Source: Isoetes taiwanensis (Eukaryota; Streptophyta; Lycopodiopsida; Isoetales; Isoetaceae). From it: a stretch of DNA of 64,000 nt. Shown one piece after another: positions 1 to 11,699 of the stretch. Below the pieces are notes generated by a model. That model was not told the origin of the DNA, made no database searches, and saw only the letters and a list, made by a program, of their open reading frames with translations. The DNA lies in contig JAJEKV010000314.1 in the NCBI GenBank assembly GCA_021234155.1, positions 124,001 through 188,000 of the forward strand, read 5' to 3'. Every line of letters starts with the position of its first letter. Position 1 is the stretch's first letter. The position numbers and the translations under genes were made by a program.

Positions 1-438
1 CAGCACACCAAGCAACACGAGAATAACAAAAACCCTAAGATCCGCAAAACCAAGCATGACAAGCTCGCCAGAAGACGAAGTAGTACTACTGCTCCTCATA
101 GAAAGAGTCGAGGGCGGCTCAAGTTCAAGGTGAGCAAAGAAAAAATGGGACCTGCCAGAATCAACATCAAAGACAGATAGAGAAGAATTGATTGATGAGG
201 GATGACTAGAAGAATCCGAACTAAGTAAGAATAGAACAGAGAATAGAAACCAATGAATGAAAGAATCTAGTTGGAGAAGAAATTTGCTAATAGGATGAAA
301 TCTAGCTCAAGAGAACGCCGATGATAGAACAATGAAGAGAGGCTGAATAAATAGGAGGAGTGACAAAAGGACGTCCCCATCCAAGGAATGTCGGTTCTGT
401 TGCTGTCGCAACAGAACCGTGGCATCTTCAATGAGAAT
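1..438. other. Non-coding AT-rich DNA with one perfect hairpin
   Basis: No convincing gene is seen. The only structured element is a perfect inverted repeat at 392-419: 12-bp arms (CGGTTCTGTTGC and its complement) around the 4-nt loop TGTC. Confidence 0.6.
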
Positions 439-727
439 TCCAGAAGCCGGAGATTTGATTTTCAGAGACTTAAATCCTGAAACAACAACCTTATAAATAG
501 TCTTTGTAATAAAGGATTCAGATCAGATTCGAAAAATATCTGAGAAAATATACTCAAGATCAGAGTAAAAATTCAAAATTCTTGCTGTGTTTTACTTACC
601 CTTTTAGATACACTGACTCTATGACGATGCCACAATAAAGTGATGCAATAAAATGTGTAAAAATGAGGTACTGGGCAAATCTGAACAAATCTTAGACAAA
701 TCTGGACAAATATGTTCCATGGTATGC
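439..727 (+). repeat. Direct repeat copy 1 (paired with 1901-2174)
   Basis: This stretch runs from TCCAGAAGCC to GGTATGC and recurs at 1901-2174 with only scattered substitutions and one 15-bp deletion in the second copy. The copies are 1462 bp apart in the same orientation. There is no TG..CA terminus and no retroelement protein between them, so a local segmental duplication fits better than a pair of LTRs. Confidence 0.85.
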
Positions 728-788
728 TGCTATAGACACATCTGAATACAAATCTGGCCCATGGTATGCTTCACAGACAATCAGAATT

Positions 789-1183
789 GCAGACTTATAG
801 AACCAGACCTAGATTGCAGTACATTCTATGATCTGAAGCATACAAATAAAAACTAACCTTGCAAGAGCAACCAAATGAACTGTTGGTTTTGAAATAGCAT
901 GTGAATCAACACCAGGAACGCTGATGTGCACTTATTTTCAGATACCACAATACATAATTTCTAGAAGGCATACATCTAAACTCTTATTATCTATTATTTA
1001 AAGATACTTTCTATTGATTGACGATCGTTCAACTTGATGAAGCTTGATGGTTCTACAATGATCACAATGCATGCCCGCAGAAATGCAAATAAATAAAAAT
1101 CTTACATAAAATAAAGTGATGCAATAAAGGATGTAGAAATGATGTAATGGATGCAGACTTATAGAACCAGACCTAGATTGCAG
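789..1183 (+). repeat. Short direct repeat pair (789-819 and 1153-1183)
   Basis: An exact 31-bp segment (GCAGACTTATAGAACCAGAC followed by CTAGATTGCAG) occurs at 789-819 and again at 1153-1183. With the larger pair at 439/1901 it shows that this whole 0.4-2.2 kb tract was built by repeated local duplication. Confidence 0.8.
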
Positions 1184-1319
1184 ACATCACCAAATAATAA
1201 CCTGATTTCAGAGGCCATGTCCTCCTATATAGTCATTCATGCTGTGATAAGGATAAAATATAGGAGCCCCAAGTGAAGATCCACTTTGCTGCATTTTGAT
1301 GCTTTCAAACTGTAAACAT

Positions 1320-1425
1320 GAACCATTGGAATGCTTTTAGATTGTATGCCATTTCAGACCATTGGGATGCCTTCAGACTGTATGCCATTTTAGACCATTG
1401 GGATGCTTTTAGACCATAAACCATT
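1320..1425. repeat. 36-bp tandem repeat, about three copies
   Basis: Three imperfect copies of a 36-bp unit built around ACCATTGGGATGC..TTTAGA..GTATGCCATTT. The period is a multiple of three, which keeps a minus-strand frame open, but nothing suggests a real protein. Confidence 0.75.
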
Positions 1426-1900
1426 ATGCCATTGGGAAAGCAAAGTTCCAAGGAAGGGCACTGGCGAAGCCATGTATTGCAGGTTAAGAGTTGAACAAAG
1501 TTGTAAACTATAACAGCCATGGAAAATGCATATGCAGTCGTGGAATGGAAAATGCAACCATGGAAAATGCGCTCAAGCTTCTCTAGCCTTTACCATAGAT
1601 ATCAAGTAAAGCCAATGGCAGTCGCTGGAGCAGTTACTAAGGCACAACGAAAACAAAAAATAGAGAATAACATGCAGCAAATGGAACATGAAAAAAGCAT
1701 TGACCTTAGTGATAGATCTTACCTGGTGTTAAGTCACCACTGCAGAACCTGTGTTACTTGATGATCGAGAAAGATATCGCAAAACCTGGAGAATACTACA
1801 TGGTAGACTAAATCTGTGTTTCAACTTGCAGATCAAATGGCAAAAGGTAAAACTTATTCAGCACATCTTTAAACCTGTAATTTCTACTTTCACTAAGAAC

Positions 1901-2174
1901 TCCAGAAGCCAGAGATTTGATTTTCAGAGACTTAAATCCTGAAACAACAACCTTATAATTAGTCTTTGTAATAAAGGATTCAGATCATATTCGGAAAACA
2001 TCTGAGAAAATATACTCAAGATCAAAGTAAAAATTCAAAATTCTTGTTGTGTTTTACTTACCCTTTTAGATATACTGACCCTATGACAATGCCACAATAA
2101 AGTGATGCAATGAGGTACTGGGCAAATCTAAACAAATCTTAGACAAATCTGGACAAATATGTTCCATGGTATGC
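1901..2174 (+). repeat. Direct repeat copy 2 (paired with 439-727)
   Basis: Second copy of the segment at 439-727, 15 bp shorter because of a deletion after GTGATGCAAT. It is followed directly by a tract at 2180-2345 rich in TACGTA-like words. Confidence 0.85.
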
Positions 2175-2424
2175 AGTGTTGTCAGGTACGTTTAGTACGA
2201 TACAGGTATTATACATACGTAACGTATTAATACCGTATGCATACCTCTCATTTAAAAAGTACTTTAAATACGTTTTTTAGAATTATAAAATACTTATTAA
2301 ATACATAAAATGCATACTTTATGTACAATACGTTAAGTACTTCCTGTAATGTTTTTAGAACTACTATTTCTTGTATTGCAATTGAAATAGTTGCAATAAC
2401 AATTAGTATGAAGAGCTTCAAGGT

Positions 2425-2575
2425 TTAAATATCTAGCATTATAACGGGGATTTTTTGTGTGTTTTTGTATTGTTTTCTCTAAGGTTTTCATATGATTTGG
2501 TGGTCGTATTCATCCAGGTATACTAAATAGTATTTCTAGAGTGCACCCTTTTGTTAGCCGTTGATTTTAGAAAAG
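2425..2575 (+). repeat. Dispersed repeat family R1, copy 1
   Basis: A segment starting TATCTAGCATTATAAC and reaching TCTAGAGTGCACCC and GCCGTTGATTTTAGA. Related sequence occurs at 37029-37155 (plus) and 56101-56235 (minus). It has no coding capacity and may be the end of a non-autonomous transposon. Confidence 0.7.
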
Positions 2576-4320
2576 GGGGCAAATCCTGTGGTGAATATCC
2601 TCTCATTAGTTTTAGGGTTTTTTAGGGTTGTGTGGATTAAGGTCTGGTCTGGTTTTTTTAGGGTTGCTAGGTTGAAGCAGGAATCTACTGCAGAATCCTA
2701 GGCTAAAATCCTATTATTTTGTCTATCTACTAGCCTATGTTTTTGTTAATTCTCGCCATGGCGGATTATGAATGCCTGCAAGGCTCGAAGAAGGATATTT
2801 TAGGGTTAATCGAAGAAAGGATACTTTAGGGCAGGTCTCGGGGAGGGGAAGGGGGAGGCAGGTCTCGAACAAAGCTAGATCAGGTTTATTTTAGGGTTAA
2901 TTGAGCGTTCTGCAATCTGGCTTCCCATCAACGCCATGAGATGAAGGCTGAGTCCATCAATCAGAATAATGGATCGTAGAAGCGGATCCCTGCTTTACAG
3001 GTTATTGCTGGGGCGATTTGTAGAAATTCCAAGAGATTGTAGCTGGAAATGGCGATTAGCAGAGTTAGATGGTCTTTTTCCATAATGCCAGGACTGTCCG
3101 TTTGCACAAAAAAAGGGAACCCGAGCAACTTAAGGCCTATGGTTTGAGGGAAGAACTGATCCAGTGGAATTGAGCTGTGCATATTAAATGTGAAAGGGAT
3201 AAAATGGTTGCAGGTTTATATATGTGGAAATGGAAGCAAAACAGCCTGTTTTCGGGACATATCAGTCTTTTTGTCAAGCATCTTCTTGCCAATATTATTA
3301 TTGATGGAGGTTTTTGCTATAGAAGATAAAATGGTGGAGACTTTATCAATCTGGGGTGAGTAAAGGCACTCTTTGATTTTGCCATGTCCCGTGTACAACC
3401 CATTTGCAGATTGGAAACAACAATGTAGTTCTTTTACTGATGCCTTTGCTTCTAAAGTTTGAAGCTCACATTCTATTATTTGCATTGCTGCATGGCCCAA
3501 GGTAAGGCTTTTTCGTTTTTGTTCTTATGTAGTTTCATAGCATAAGCAGATCATATTCACATGCTAAATCAATGAGAACAGCCTTTAGCAGTAGAGCAGC
3601 AGCCAGTTCTACAAACTGTTCTACCTCATGTTCTTCAAATGATCTAGATTACTTTATTCTTAAGCAGGGAAGAAGTGCTTTAGAAGATGGGTTCAAGCAC
3701 AAGCTGGCCGTCACCTACACAAATTGCATCAGAATTTGTTCATGTAGTTATTCTTCCTTGTCTGCAAAAACTATAAGCATAAAGGCTCCTTAGGCAACTA
3801 GAACTGCTTTAAGAGGACTCAAAAGATACTTGTGCTGTTGGGATTCTACCATTTGTACTGTTGGAATTCTACCACTTGAGGTTTCTAAATCCCCTGAGAT
3901 TTGCTGCCCAAATCAGACAGAGATTTTTCTTGAGGACATTAAAGTGATTGAGAAACCTAGTCGAGAACACCACATACCATTGTCTATAGATAAAACATGG
4001 ATGTACACATGCTTTGTTTATTTATTCTTTAGGACATGATGTCGTACATAATGCCCTAATTTCTATTCTCAAGGATTTAAAACCTATACGATAGTGTATA
4101 TGTCCTATACGATAGTGTATATGTCCTTATTTTGGAAGTGCGGTTATAAGTGATTTAAAAGGCATATTGCTTCAACTGGCCCCTTTTCTGGCCTCATGGT
4201 AATTTTTCTTTCTTTAACAGTGGTCCATGAAGCAATTGCAGAGAGTAATCACGTTTTAGGTTTCAGAGTCTGTCTGAAGCTACAGATTTACTTTAACAAT
4301 GCTCTTCGGGATTACGTTGG
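2576..4320. other. No gene recognised
   Basis: Short open frames here do not resemble any family I know. The only clear structure is a perfect 21-bp tandem duplication (CCTATACGATAGTGTATATGT) at 4083-4103 and 4104-4124. Confidence 0.5.
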
Positions 4321-4415
4321 TGCACCCCTACACCATCTTTAAGGCCCCGAAGGGGCCAAAAATTTTTTTAGTTAACACAACCCATTAGCACACAACTACC
4401 ATTAACATTATTAAC

Positions 4416-4507
4416 ACAAACCATTGCATTTGACACATTTAAATTAAAATCCCCCTTAAACCCCCTTTGGTTTGGGTGTATATTCACTCGGGGGGTTACA
4501 TAGGGCT
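4416..4507 (+). repeat. Dispersed repeat family R2, single arm
   Basis: AACACAAACCATT..., a TTAAATTAAAATCCCCCTTAAA core, then GTTTGGGTGTATATTCAC and a G-run. This matches the arms of the inverted-repeat element at 39632-40022. Only one arm is present here, so it is a solo or deleted copy. Confidence 0.7.
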
Positions 4508-4865
4508 CTTGACAAGCAGCTATGATTTACCAGTGATGAAGAAGTAGAAGATTTCACAGAAGAAATTGTAAAAGAGGCTATGATCCAATTGCATGCACTA
4601 GACGGGTGGTAATGGCAATGCACTTGCTTGAAAAGGTTGATATGTTGTTTTTAACAATTGGAAGGTTAATCTCCTTTCTGCTTATACTTATGGATGGTTG
4701 TTTGAGGAGTATCCATGGGAATTGGCAACAATTACTACTAACGTTCAATGCTAGGAAAACACGCATTATATTAAATATGAAGAGATACTATACTATGGCC
4801 ACCATGGCCACAATGTAGCACAATGTAACAAAAGTTGCAATCTCAGCCAAAGTCACGCTATTTGT

Positions 4866-5316
4866 GGTGGTATTTCTGGCCAAGGTTCATGGTATTTTTG
4901 GCCAAGGTCAAGGTATTTCTAGCCAATTACGTGGTATTTCTGGTCAATTGCATAGCATTTCTGGCCAAGTGCATGGTATTTTTATCCTAGATCATGGTAG
5001 TTCTGGTCAAGGTCATGGTCTTTCTGGCCAAATACATGATATATTTGGCCAAATACACGGTATTTGTGGCCCAAGTCATGGTATTTCTGGCCTAGGTCAT
5101 CGTATTTCTGGGCAAATACATAATATTTCCGGCCAAATAAATGGTATTTTTGGCCAAGTCCATCATACTTTTGACCATTTTCATGGTATATCTGGTAAGT
5201 TCCATGGTATTTCTGGCCAGTTCTACGGTATTTTTGCCAGTTCTATGGTATTTCTGACCAGTTCTTTGGTATTTCTGGCCATTTCCATGGTATTTTTGGC
5301 CAAATCCATGGTATGA
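4866..5316 (+). repeat. 21-bp minisatellite, about 21 degenerate units
   Basis: Consensus unit GGTATTTCTGGCCAAGTGCAT, repeated for 450 bp with 10-30 percent variation between units. Because 21 is divisible by three the plus strand stays open and would encode a seven-residue repeat (G-I-S-G-Q-x-H); a 1-nt loss near 5235 switches the frame. Degenerate units reappear at about 6000-6140, so the array was probably longer and later split by the LINE fragment at 5318-5890. No promoter, splice or domain evidence supports a gene. Confidence 0.85.
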
Positions 5317-5317
5317 A

Positions 5318-5890
5318 TAGAAAAGAATAGAATAGTTTTTTTAACGTCCACGGAGACCAATAGGTCATGGGACCCATACAAATGGGCTAGTACAATCATT
5401 GCTACTAGGATTAAAAAACCCCTGCCTCGAAAGGTTTTCAAGGGAAAAACCTTTGCAGTAATGATGATACTAGACAAGCAGAGATAATGACTACTGAGGG
5501 CTCAGTAATTGCAGACGTTTATCTAGAACCTCAAGTATGTATAATGCCAAGTCATGCACAGATGGTGCTCTGAGAAGTTGTGGAAGCGTGGAATGGAATG
5601 CTAAGGTCAAAAAATGATTCTGGACTATCTCAAAAGCAGGGCAACTCAGAAGAGTATGGCTTTCATCTTCAATAACCTGTAACTGGCAACAGGTACATAG
5701 TCTCGCTTCTCGCGGTAATTGCGGCCGCTCCCATCTACCAAAGAAATATAATTGGTTGCAGCTGTAGATAGGTAATAAGATTGCTCATAACATAAACTGT
5801 TTTGAGCAATACAACTATTAAAATTTTGAGTGCAAAGAAGGCCTTCATTTTTGCAAGTAGATTGTCCTAACAATGTGTTATTTTCCAACT
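5318..5890 (-). mobile_element. LINE 3' fragment (copy D of the L1-like family)
   Basis: Reads as the last part of the LINE at 40262-45360. On the plus strand it begins AGAATAGAATAG, then a T-run and AACGTCCACGGAGACCAAT, then a conserved AAAAACC..GG(T)TTTCAAGGGAAAAACC hairpin. Further in, 5620-5720 matches the C-terminal cysteine-rich region of ORF2. It is truncated at its 5' side and heavily decayed. The 3' tail is a TATTC-type pentamer repeat, not poly(A). Confidence 0.75.
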
Positions 5891-6357
5891 TGGAGATTGC
5901 ATGATAGATGAATTAACATTTGGCTTTGAATAAATTAATATGTACACAAAATATCATTGACAGTATAAGAGGTAAAATTGGTGTACCAGGGTATGTCTAA
6001 AATATCAACTTTTCCCAAACCAGTAGTATTGCTAGCCAACGCAATGGTATTTCCAGCTAGATGAGTTGTATCGCTGGTCAGCAGCAGCTGTATTTGTGGT
6101 TAAGGTATTTTTAGGCATATATGGTGGTATCTCTGGCCCTGGTAATGGGTTTATCTGCACATAAAGTTGTCTGAAATCAAACATTCTAATAACATCAATT
6201 CGTCTCGTGCCAAAACAATCATCATCTCAATTTTTAAATTGGGGGCATATCTAATAATTCTGACATAGTACATTCTCCCAGTTGTATTGGTCTTGTCCAA
6301 ACTGTCGGGATTGAGGGTTTTGAAAAAATAGAGCAATACGACGACAGGGGCTGAGCT

Positions 6358-6783
6358 ATGGCAGCTTTCAGCGACAGAGCAAGCGGATCCAGAAATAACA
6401 GCAAGGATAAGAGTGGGAGCTCATCCTATTTCTATACTTCAGGGGAAGAATCCTTGGAGGAAGAGGATGCAACAAAGAGGATGGAAGTGGATTCTCAAGA
6501 GGAAGAGAGTGATCCGGATTATATTGTGGAAGCGGACCATGGTAGTAAAGGGGAGTTATTTCTAGAGTAGAAGAAAATGATGCAAGCAGCCCCGGTTATG
6601 AAAGCCAAGGCCAAGGCCAAGGAGGTAAAACAGTTGACTCCCTTGCATCCGAAGTCCTTGAGGGAGATTAAAAAGATCAAATGGACAGAGAGGGTTAGCT
6701 ATAAACGTATAGTTGCTAGGATGGATGGATTGACAAAAATTCCAATAAAAAAAAATTGTTCACAATCATTGAAAGCTAAGTGA
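6358..6783 (+). pseudogene. Unrecognised acidic/basic ORF with one in-frame TAG
   Basis: One frame of 142 codons starting at ATG 6358 with a TAG at 6568 and continuing in the same frame from 6577. The first 70 residues are rich in Ser, Glu and Asp (S-G-E-E-S-L-E-E-E-D-A); the second part is strongly basic (K-A-K-A-K-A-K-E-V-K and S-L-R-E-I-K-K-I-K). I do not recognise a family. It could be the N-terminal part of a transposon ORF or the first exon of a degraded gene; no downstream exon is evident. Confidence 0.35.
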
Positions 6784-6989
6784 GAGTCAACTATGGGATA
6801 CATAGACCGGATATCGTATCGTTTTCTCGTAGGCTCTACCCATGCTGAAAGCCGAATGCGTGCCAACATGAGATACATATATAAAACATATGGCAGCAAA
6901 TTGTTGTATTGGTTGTTGTAATGAGCTGCTGCAATGGAACCCAAAAAAGGAGTCCCATTATACTTCAAAAAACTTTAGAATCGCATCAT

Positions 6990-8080
6990 TTTACTAAGTG
7001 GTTTATTTAATTACAAAGTCTCCACCTTTACTCTATGTAGGAAACGAACGATAAGTTGTCACTATAATGACATTTAGACAATAAGTTGTCACTCTAACGA
7101 CATTTAGACTTACAGATGCTTATCATATCTCATCTTCTTGAAATCTACGAGTTCATTTTTTCTCCAAAACTCAAAACCAGGAGGATAAATTACTTGAAAG
7201 CTAATGTGCATAATGAAGGATAAACAAGCTCACCCTTTCATAATATGGATTTAACAAAAAAAGATACAAATTGTGTCAATATTATAAATAGCTCGTAAGA
7301 AGGATATAATGCCTTTATTTTGGGCTCTAATTCTTCATAAATTATAATGTTCCCTGCGAGCTAGAAACAATCCACATAAGCATATACCTAACAAAACATC
7401 AATCATAAAGGATGTACGTACAAGCTTATAATTTCTTGATAGGAGTATAGTCTCTGCATAGCAGCTTGTGTAAGGGCCTAGCCACATGCACAAAAATCAA
7501 TCCATCCACTTTTTGATCAATGGACCATCATGATATACTTGTTAATGGACATGGTCAACCACTTCCGATAAAAATGTTACGTCACCATTAAAAACACTAT
7601 CATAAACTTTTAATAATTCATATCATCCTATCAACCTTGAATATCCCCATTAATGCATTATGTACTAGGGAAGATGCGGCTCGACAAAATAACTTGAGGG
7701 AATTTCTTGTGGTCGTTGAGGAATTTGATATTTCTTAAGGGAATATCAAATTGGTACTTGGTATAAAATGGTTCTTTAGACAAGCTAAAGAACATTGTTT
7801 TATGTTTCAAGATCAACTTAAGGTATACAGCATATTGGATCTTGTCTATTGTTGTGGCATTTTATTCGATTACGTCTGCATTTGCCATCCTCAAGAGAGA
7901 TAAGAATGAGTTGGATCAAAAAATATATTATTCTGATGTGGGGCAAAGAAAACAACCCTTTTCGGGACAAGGGACCTTTCCATTGGGTCCACGACACATG
8001 CATGGCAACCCAATGAGGGGACGAGGCTTAAGAATATATTGATAGTCAAAACATGCACTTTTTGCCATATAAATTTTCCT
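6990..8080. other. Intergenic DNA downstream of the WAT1-related gene
   Basis: AT-rich, no coding signal. The last 150 bp (about 7960-8080) resemble the sequence just downstream of the paralogue at 33955, so the duplication that made the two genes included their 3' flanks. Confidence 0.5.
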
Positions 8081-9776
8081 TTATCGTCTCTCAGGCAAAT
8101 CATCTAACGTGTGCCTTATACCTTGCAGAAGAGGTTCCTCGATAGAACAATTTTCCTCCACTTCTATCTTCCAATCTCTCTCTTCAGCCCTCTCGTTTTC
8201 TTCAAGGCTTGATTCTGACATCCTCTTCTCCTCTGCTTGCCCCCATGTTATCATATACAGTCCTGATATGATCAACACTGCTCCCACAATGCTTTGCATA
8301 CCAATAAGCTCAAAATTAATCCAACTAAACTGCAACCAATTCATAAGCTTTTACCTCCCCTTACCTTCCCAAGCACATATCATCCCCTAACACTGGAATA
8401 GCAAGCAATCCAACCATTACAGTTTGTAAAGGCTGATATGCTGCAGTTACAACTGGTCCAGCTTGTTGAACACACCATGTTTGCAATGTGAAGGCCACTC
8501 CAGATCCAATCAAACCCTATAAGAATGTTTTAGTTTATAAATTCAACCATCAGAAAATGAGGAAGATTTTTACCGCATAAAGGATGATGAAAAGATTATA
8601 GCCATCTGAAATCTTCCAACGAGAAAGCTTAGGTTCTTGCCATAGAGCAAGCGCTGCAAGCTGAATTGTTGCAAAGAGGTCCACATATGCAACCATGGAT
8701 AAACGCGCTGGGTATTTTTGCAACATTGGAGTCTGTCGATGTTGAACATGATGGTTGTCAATGACAATGATGATGGTAATGATAAGCAAGGAAAGACTCT
8801 GATCATAATGATAACCATAACTTAAAGAGAAAATTGTTATCATCATGTATATATACCTGAAGCACTGTCCAAATTGCAAAACAGGCGCAATTACCTAGAA
8901 GTGCAAGCGCTCCTAGTTGCCATTTTGGAATTTGAAACCCTAATATGCTGAATGTCTGAGAAGAGACTATGCTTAGAAAAGGCCTTTCAAGATCCAGTGG
9001 TGGAGTAAGTTTAACATGGTGGTGAAATATAGCAGGTCCCTTGTATGTGGCCATTACAACTGCACCTGCAACTCCAAGCAGTGCACCTACTAGTTTGGCT
9101 TGCCCATCTCTTCTACGCCATTTCACTTGTTCAAACCTGGTTATTACACATATCACCTCTTTCATCTCTAATTTGCATGAGCGTAAAATTGTTCAGTATG
9201 CAAATATGCAATTTTCTACTCTGTTTACCCTAGAGTTGTTGCCATCATGAAGACTATAGTGGGTATAGAATTTTGCAATGCCGAAGCGAAGGTTGGATCC
9301 GTTAGGACAAGGCCAAGCAAATAAAAAGACTGATTCAGGCTTATCCTGGACATCATAACCATCAAAAGTTCATCAAAAATATTAATTTCCTCTGGCCTAA
9401 AGAGAAAAACAAAAAATGATTGAGAATGATACCCTAATAGTGCAAGAAAGAAGAACTGAATAAGCAAACATGGTGTCAGATGAGCATTCACTTTCCTGCA
9501 TCCAAAATACATGCAATCAGAATCACATCTAAGACAAAAGGCTTTTAAATCGATGAGAAGCAATTTGTACTTCTCAGAAAAGTATGCAAGAACTGCCACA
9601 ACAATAAAACCGATAAGATTTCTGTAAAAGGGATAAACGAATTCACTAATTCCTCGAGCGAAACCAATCTTAGTGAGGATCTGGAAGCTTGCAAAGCCAA
9701 AAGTGACAAGAACCACACCAGAATGAACCTTGAGCTTCCCAAAAAGACTGAAGCCTTGGATGGGGTAACCAGCCAT
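8081..9776 (-). CDS. WAT1-related (UMAMIT/EamA) membrane transporter, gene 1
   Basis: Seven exons with consensus GT..AG junctions assemble into 395 residues: 9571-9776, 9433-9495, 9229-9345, 8857-9136, 8574-8732, 8365-8516 and 8081-8291. The start is the ATG at 9776 (MAGYPIQG), just before the first membrane segment. Family signatures in order: G-F-A-S-F-Q-I-L-T-K and F-V-Y-P-F-Y-R-N in the first EamA half, Q-S-F-Y-L-L-G..D-P-T-F-A-S-A in the middle, A-T-Y-K-G-P before the central loop, then V-Q-Q-A-G-P-V-V-T-A-A-Y-Q-P-L-Q in the second half and G-A-V-L-I-I-S-G-L-Y at the last helix. About ten membrane segments are expected. WAT1/UMAMIT proteins move amino acids or auxin-like solutes across the plasma membrane or tonoplast; the substrate here is unknown. 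The C-terminal tail is acidic and ends E-E-P-L-L-Q. The frame is intact. Exon 7 start at 8291 was chosen because it keeps frame and restores the family motif. Confidence 0.92.
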
Positions 9777-9789
9777 GGCATACAAGTGA

Positions 9790-11240
9790 TTATGTGAAAA
9801 AGATTACAAACCTTGTATAGGCACGGTTCCGTGACAATCTTAAAAAGGCTATGAAGCGGTCCTTCCTTGCCTGCTTCTTATCTGCCAGATCTGAAGCCAA
9901 AAAAAAGGACCCACATTGTCTTTTGTCGTTTTGAGACTGGTTAGTTGTGACATCCAGAGATTGCAATGCCACTGTGAGCTGGAGAATAAAAAACGAAAAT
10001 TTTATGATTCAAGTTGTCCTGAAATTACTGCTCTAACATTCTGCATCTTACATTGTGCCATGTTTTGCACGCTTGTCTCTTGTTATAGAATAGGCATGCG
10101 TGCGTGTGCGTGTGCGTCTGTTTCATGCTTGTTTGTTTGTTGTTATAAAGTAGGTTTGATGTAGTTTCTTGGGTTAGTTTCTTGCGTCTGCATGCTTGCT
10201 GTTTGTTGTTATTATAAAATAGGTATATATGATGTATTGTAGTTCCTTGGGTCGTTAAAGGGAAAACGACCTATTGTTAAGGAGGTTGGCCTCCTTTCAT
10301 TCAAATAAAGGGGTGGAGCTGAATTGAAGTAAAGGCTTATGCAAATAAATTTAATTTACAAAACTACCCCCTAACATAAGATGTTCTCATCACGTCAAAA
10401 CATATAGTCTATGAGTCAATTACATCCACAAGAAATTTATCGCGGCGACCTTGAACATTTCTTTTGTCCTTCTTAGGGTATATGCTTCATCCTCAATCAA
10501 CCTGCCTGAGCATTTCTATCTGAGAGCCAAAATCGAGCTGTTCGAGCAAGCTTCGACCTGCCTAATGTGATATTCCTGCTTTTATTCTCATTTGTGGGCG
10601 CCAAGTCCTATTGACCTCTTTTTGATCAGCAAGTTGGCCTGTTATCTGGAAGGCCAGAAATACCGACAGCCAATACCAAACGCAAATATTGCAGGTTTAT
10701 TGGTCCATTAATTATTTACAACTATTTTAATGGGCAATGTTTCTAATAATCAGCAGTGGAAAAGGTGAGCACCCCTAATTGGGGTAACTAGCTCACCAAT
10801 GTGCAGAACAAGTTGCCCACAGATTTCGTGCCACGTCGATTTGCCATGCTGGCAAGAGTTTTTAATAGAAGAGGCGGTGGAGATAATATGTTACAGGAGA
10901 GCCGAAAGGGGCAAAAGGCAGCATAACACCCATTTCAACAGCACCGCTTGAAAATTTCTTGGATCCGAGCAACACTAGGCTGATTCTGCACTTGCCATCA
11001 AAATTTCATGCTTGGGCAACCAAAATTTTGCACAGTTGAACAAATCCAATCGGTCCCAAATTTTGCACAGCTGAACAAATCCGACATGAATCAGGTTCCA
11101 GAAATTTTTTTTTTGGCTCCAATTCAAGTCGATCCTCTACCCATTCAAAATTCCTAGAATTGTCGAATTGAAGAACACTATTAGGAGAGCCAGGAGCAAC
11201 GACAGGGGAAGCTTAGCAAAGAACAGGCAAATTTTGGGCA
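9790..11240. other. Upstream region of WAT1 gene 1 and intergenic DNA
   Basis: No gene. It holds a short hairpin at 10279-10296 (AAGGAGG / CCTCCTT) and a 27-bp direct repeat (CAAATTTTGCACAG.TGAACA) at 11021-11047 and 11056-11083. Confidence 0.5.
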
Positions 11241-11247
11241 ACAAAAG

Positions 11248-11410
11248 GAAGGAAGGAAGTTTATTTTAACGTCCACGGAGGCCAAAGGCCTATGAGACGG
11301 TACATGCAGAGAGCAAGCAATCGAATAGTAGTACATTGATCAGAAGGTTGTGCAAAGACATTTTTTCAAAAACTCCTGCCCTTTAGCAGATAAAGAACAG
11401 GGTATTTCTG
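11248..11410 (-). mobile_element. LINE 3'-end fragment (copy B)
   Basis: TTTATTTTAACGTCCACGGAGGCCAAAGGCCTATGAGAC matches the 3' end of the LINEs at 5318, 40262 and 56283. Its tail is GGAA repeats instead of TATTC. Only about 160 bp remain, without coding sequence. Confidence 0.6.
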
Positions 11411-11562
11411 GGATTTCATCAGAACAGCCAATCTGGTACAGAACCACGAAAGGTTTATCGATAACAAAAGAGCAAGAAACACCTACCTTTCCCAATGGAA
11501 AGTTGTTCTTCTTTTGCATGAATCTACGGTAAGTTCCTCATCTCCCCTTGTCGCAACAGTTT

Positions 11563-11636
11563 TGGTGACTGTGGTGAATATGGTGACTGTGGTGGATGTG
11601 GTGAATATGGTGGCTGTCATGAATATGGTGAACATG
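11563..11636. repeat. Short tandem repeat of GGTGAATAT / GGTGACTGT units
   Basis: Nine-bp units (GGTGACTGT, GGTGAATAT, GGTGGATGT) repeated about eight times. It lies directly downstream of the RNase H fragment on the minus strand. Confidence 0.7.
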
Positions 11637-11699
11637 GACTGATCTGATTTACCTCATTCTCCAGACTTTGCGCATGCTGCCAAGCTGCTTGTACCATTG

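Noticed and set aside
439-2174. Complete small LTR retrotransposon
   Set aside because: No TG..CA ends, PBS or polypurine tract could be found.
4864-5316. 150-residue open frame through the 21-bp minisatellite
   Set aside because: Open only because the period is a multiple of three; the frame switches after a 1-nt change and no domain or splice evidence exists.
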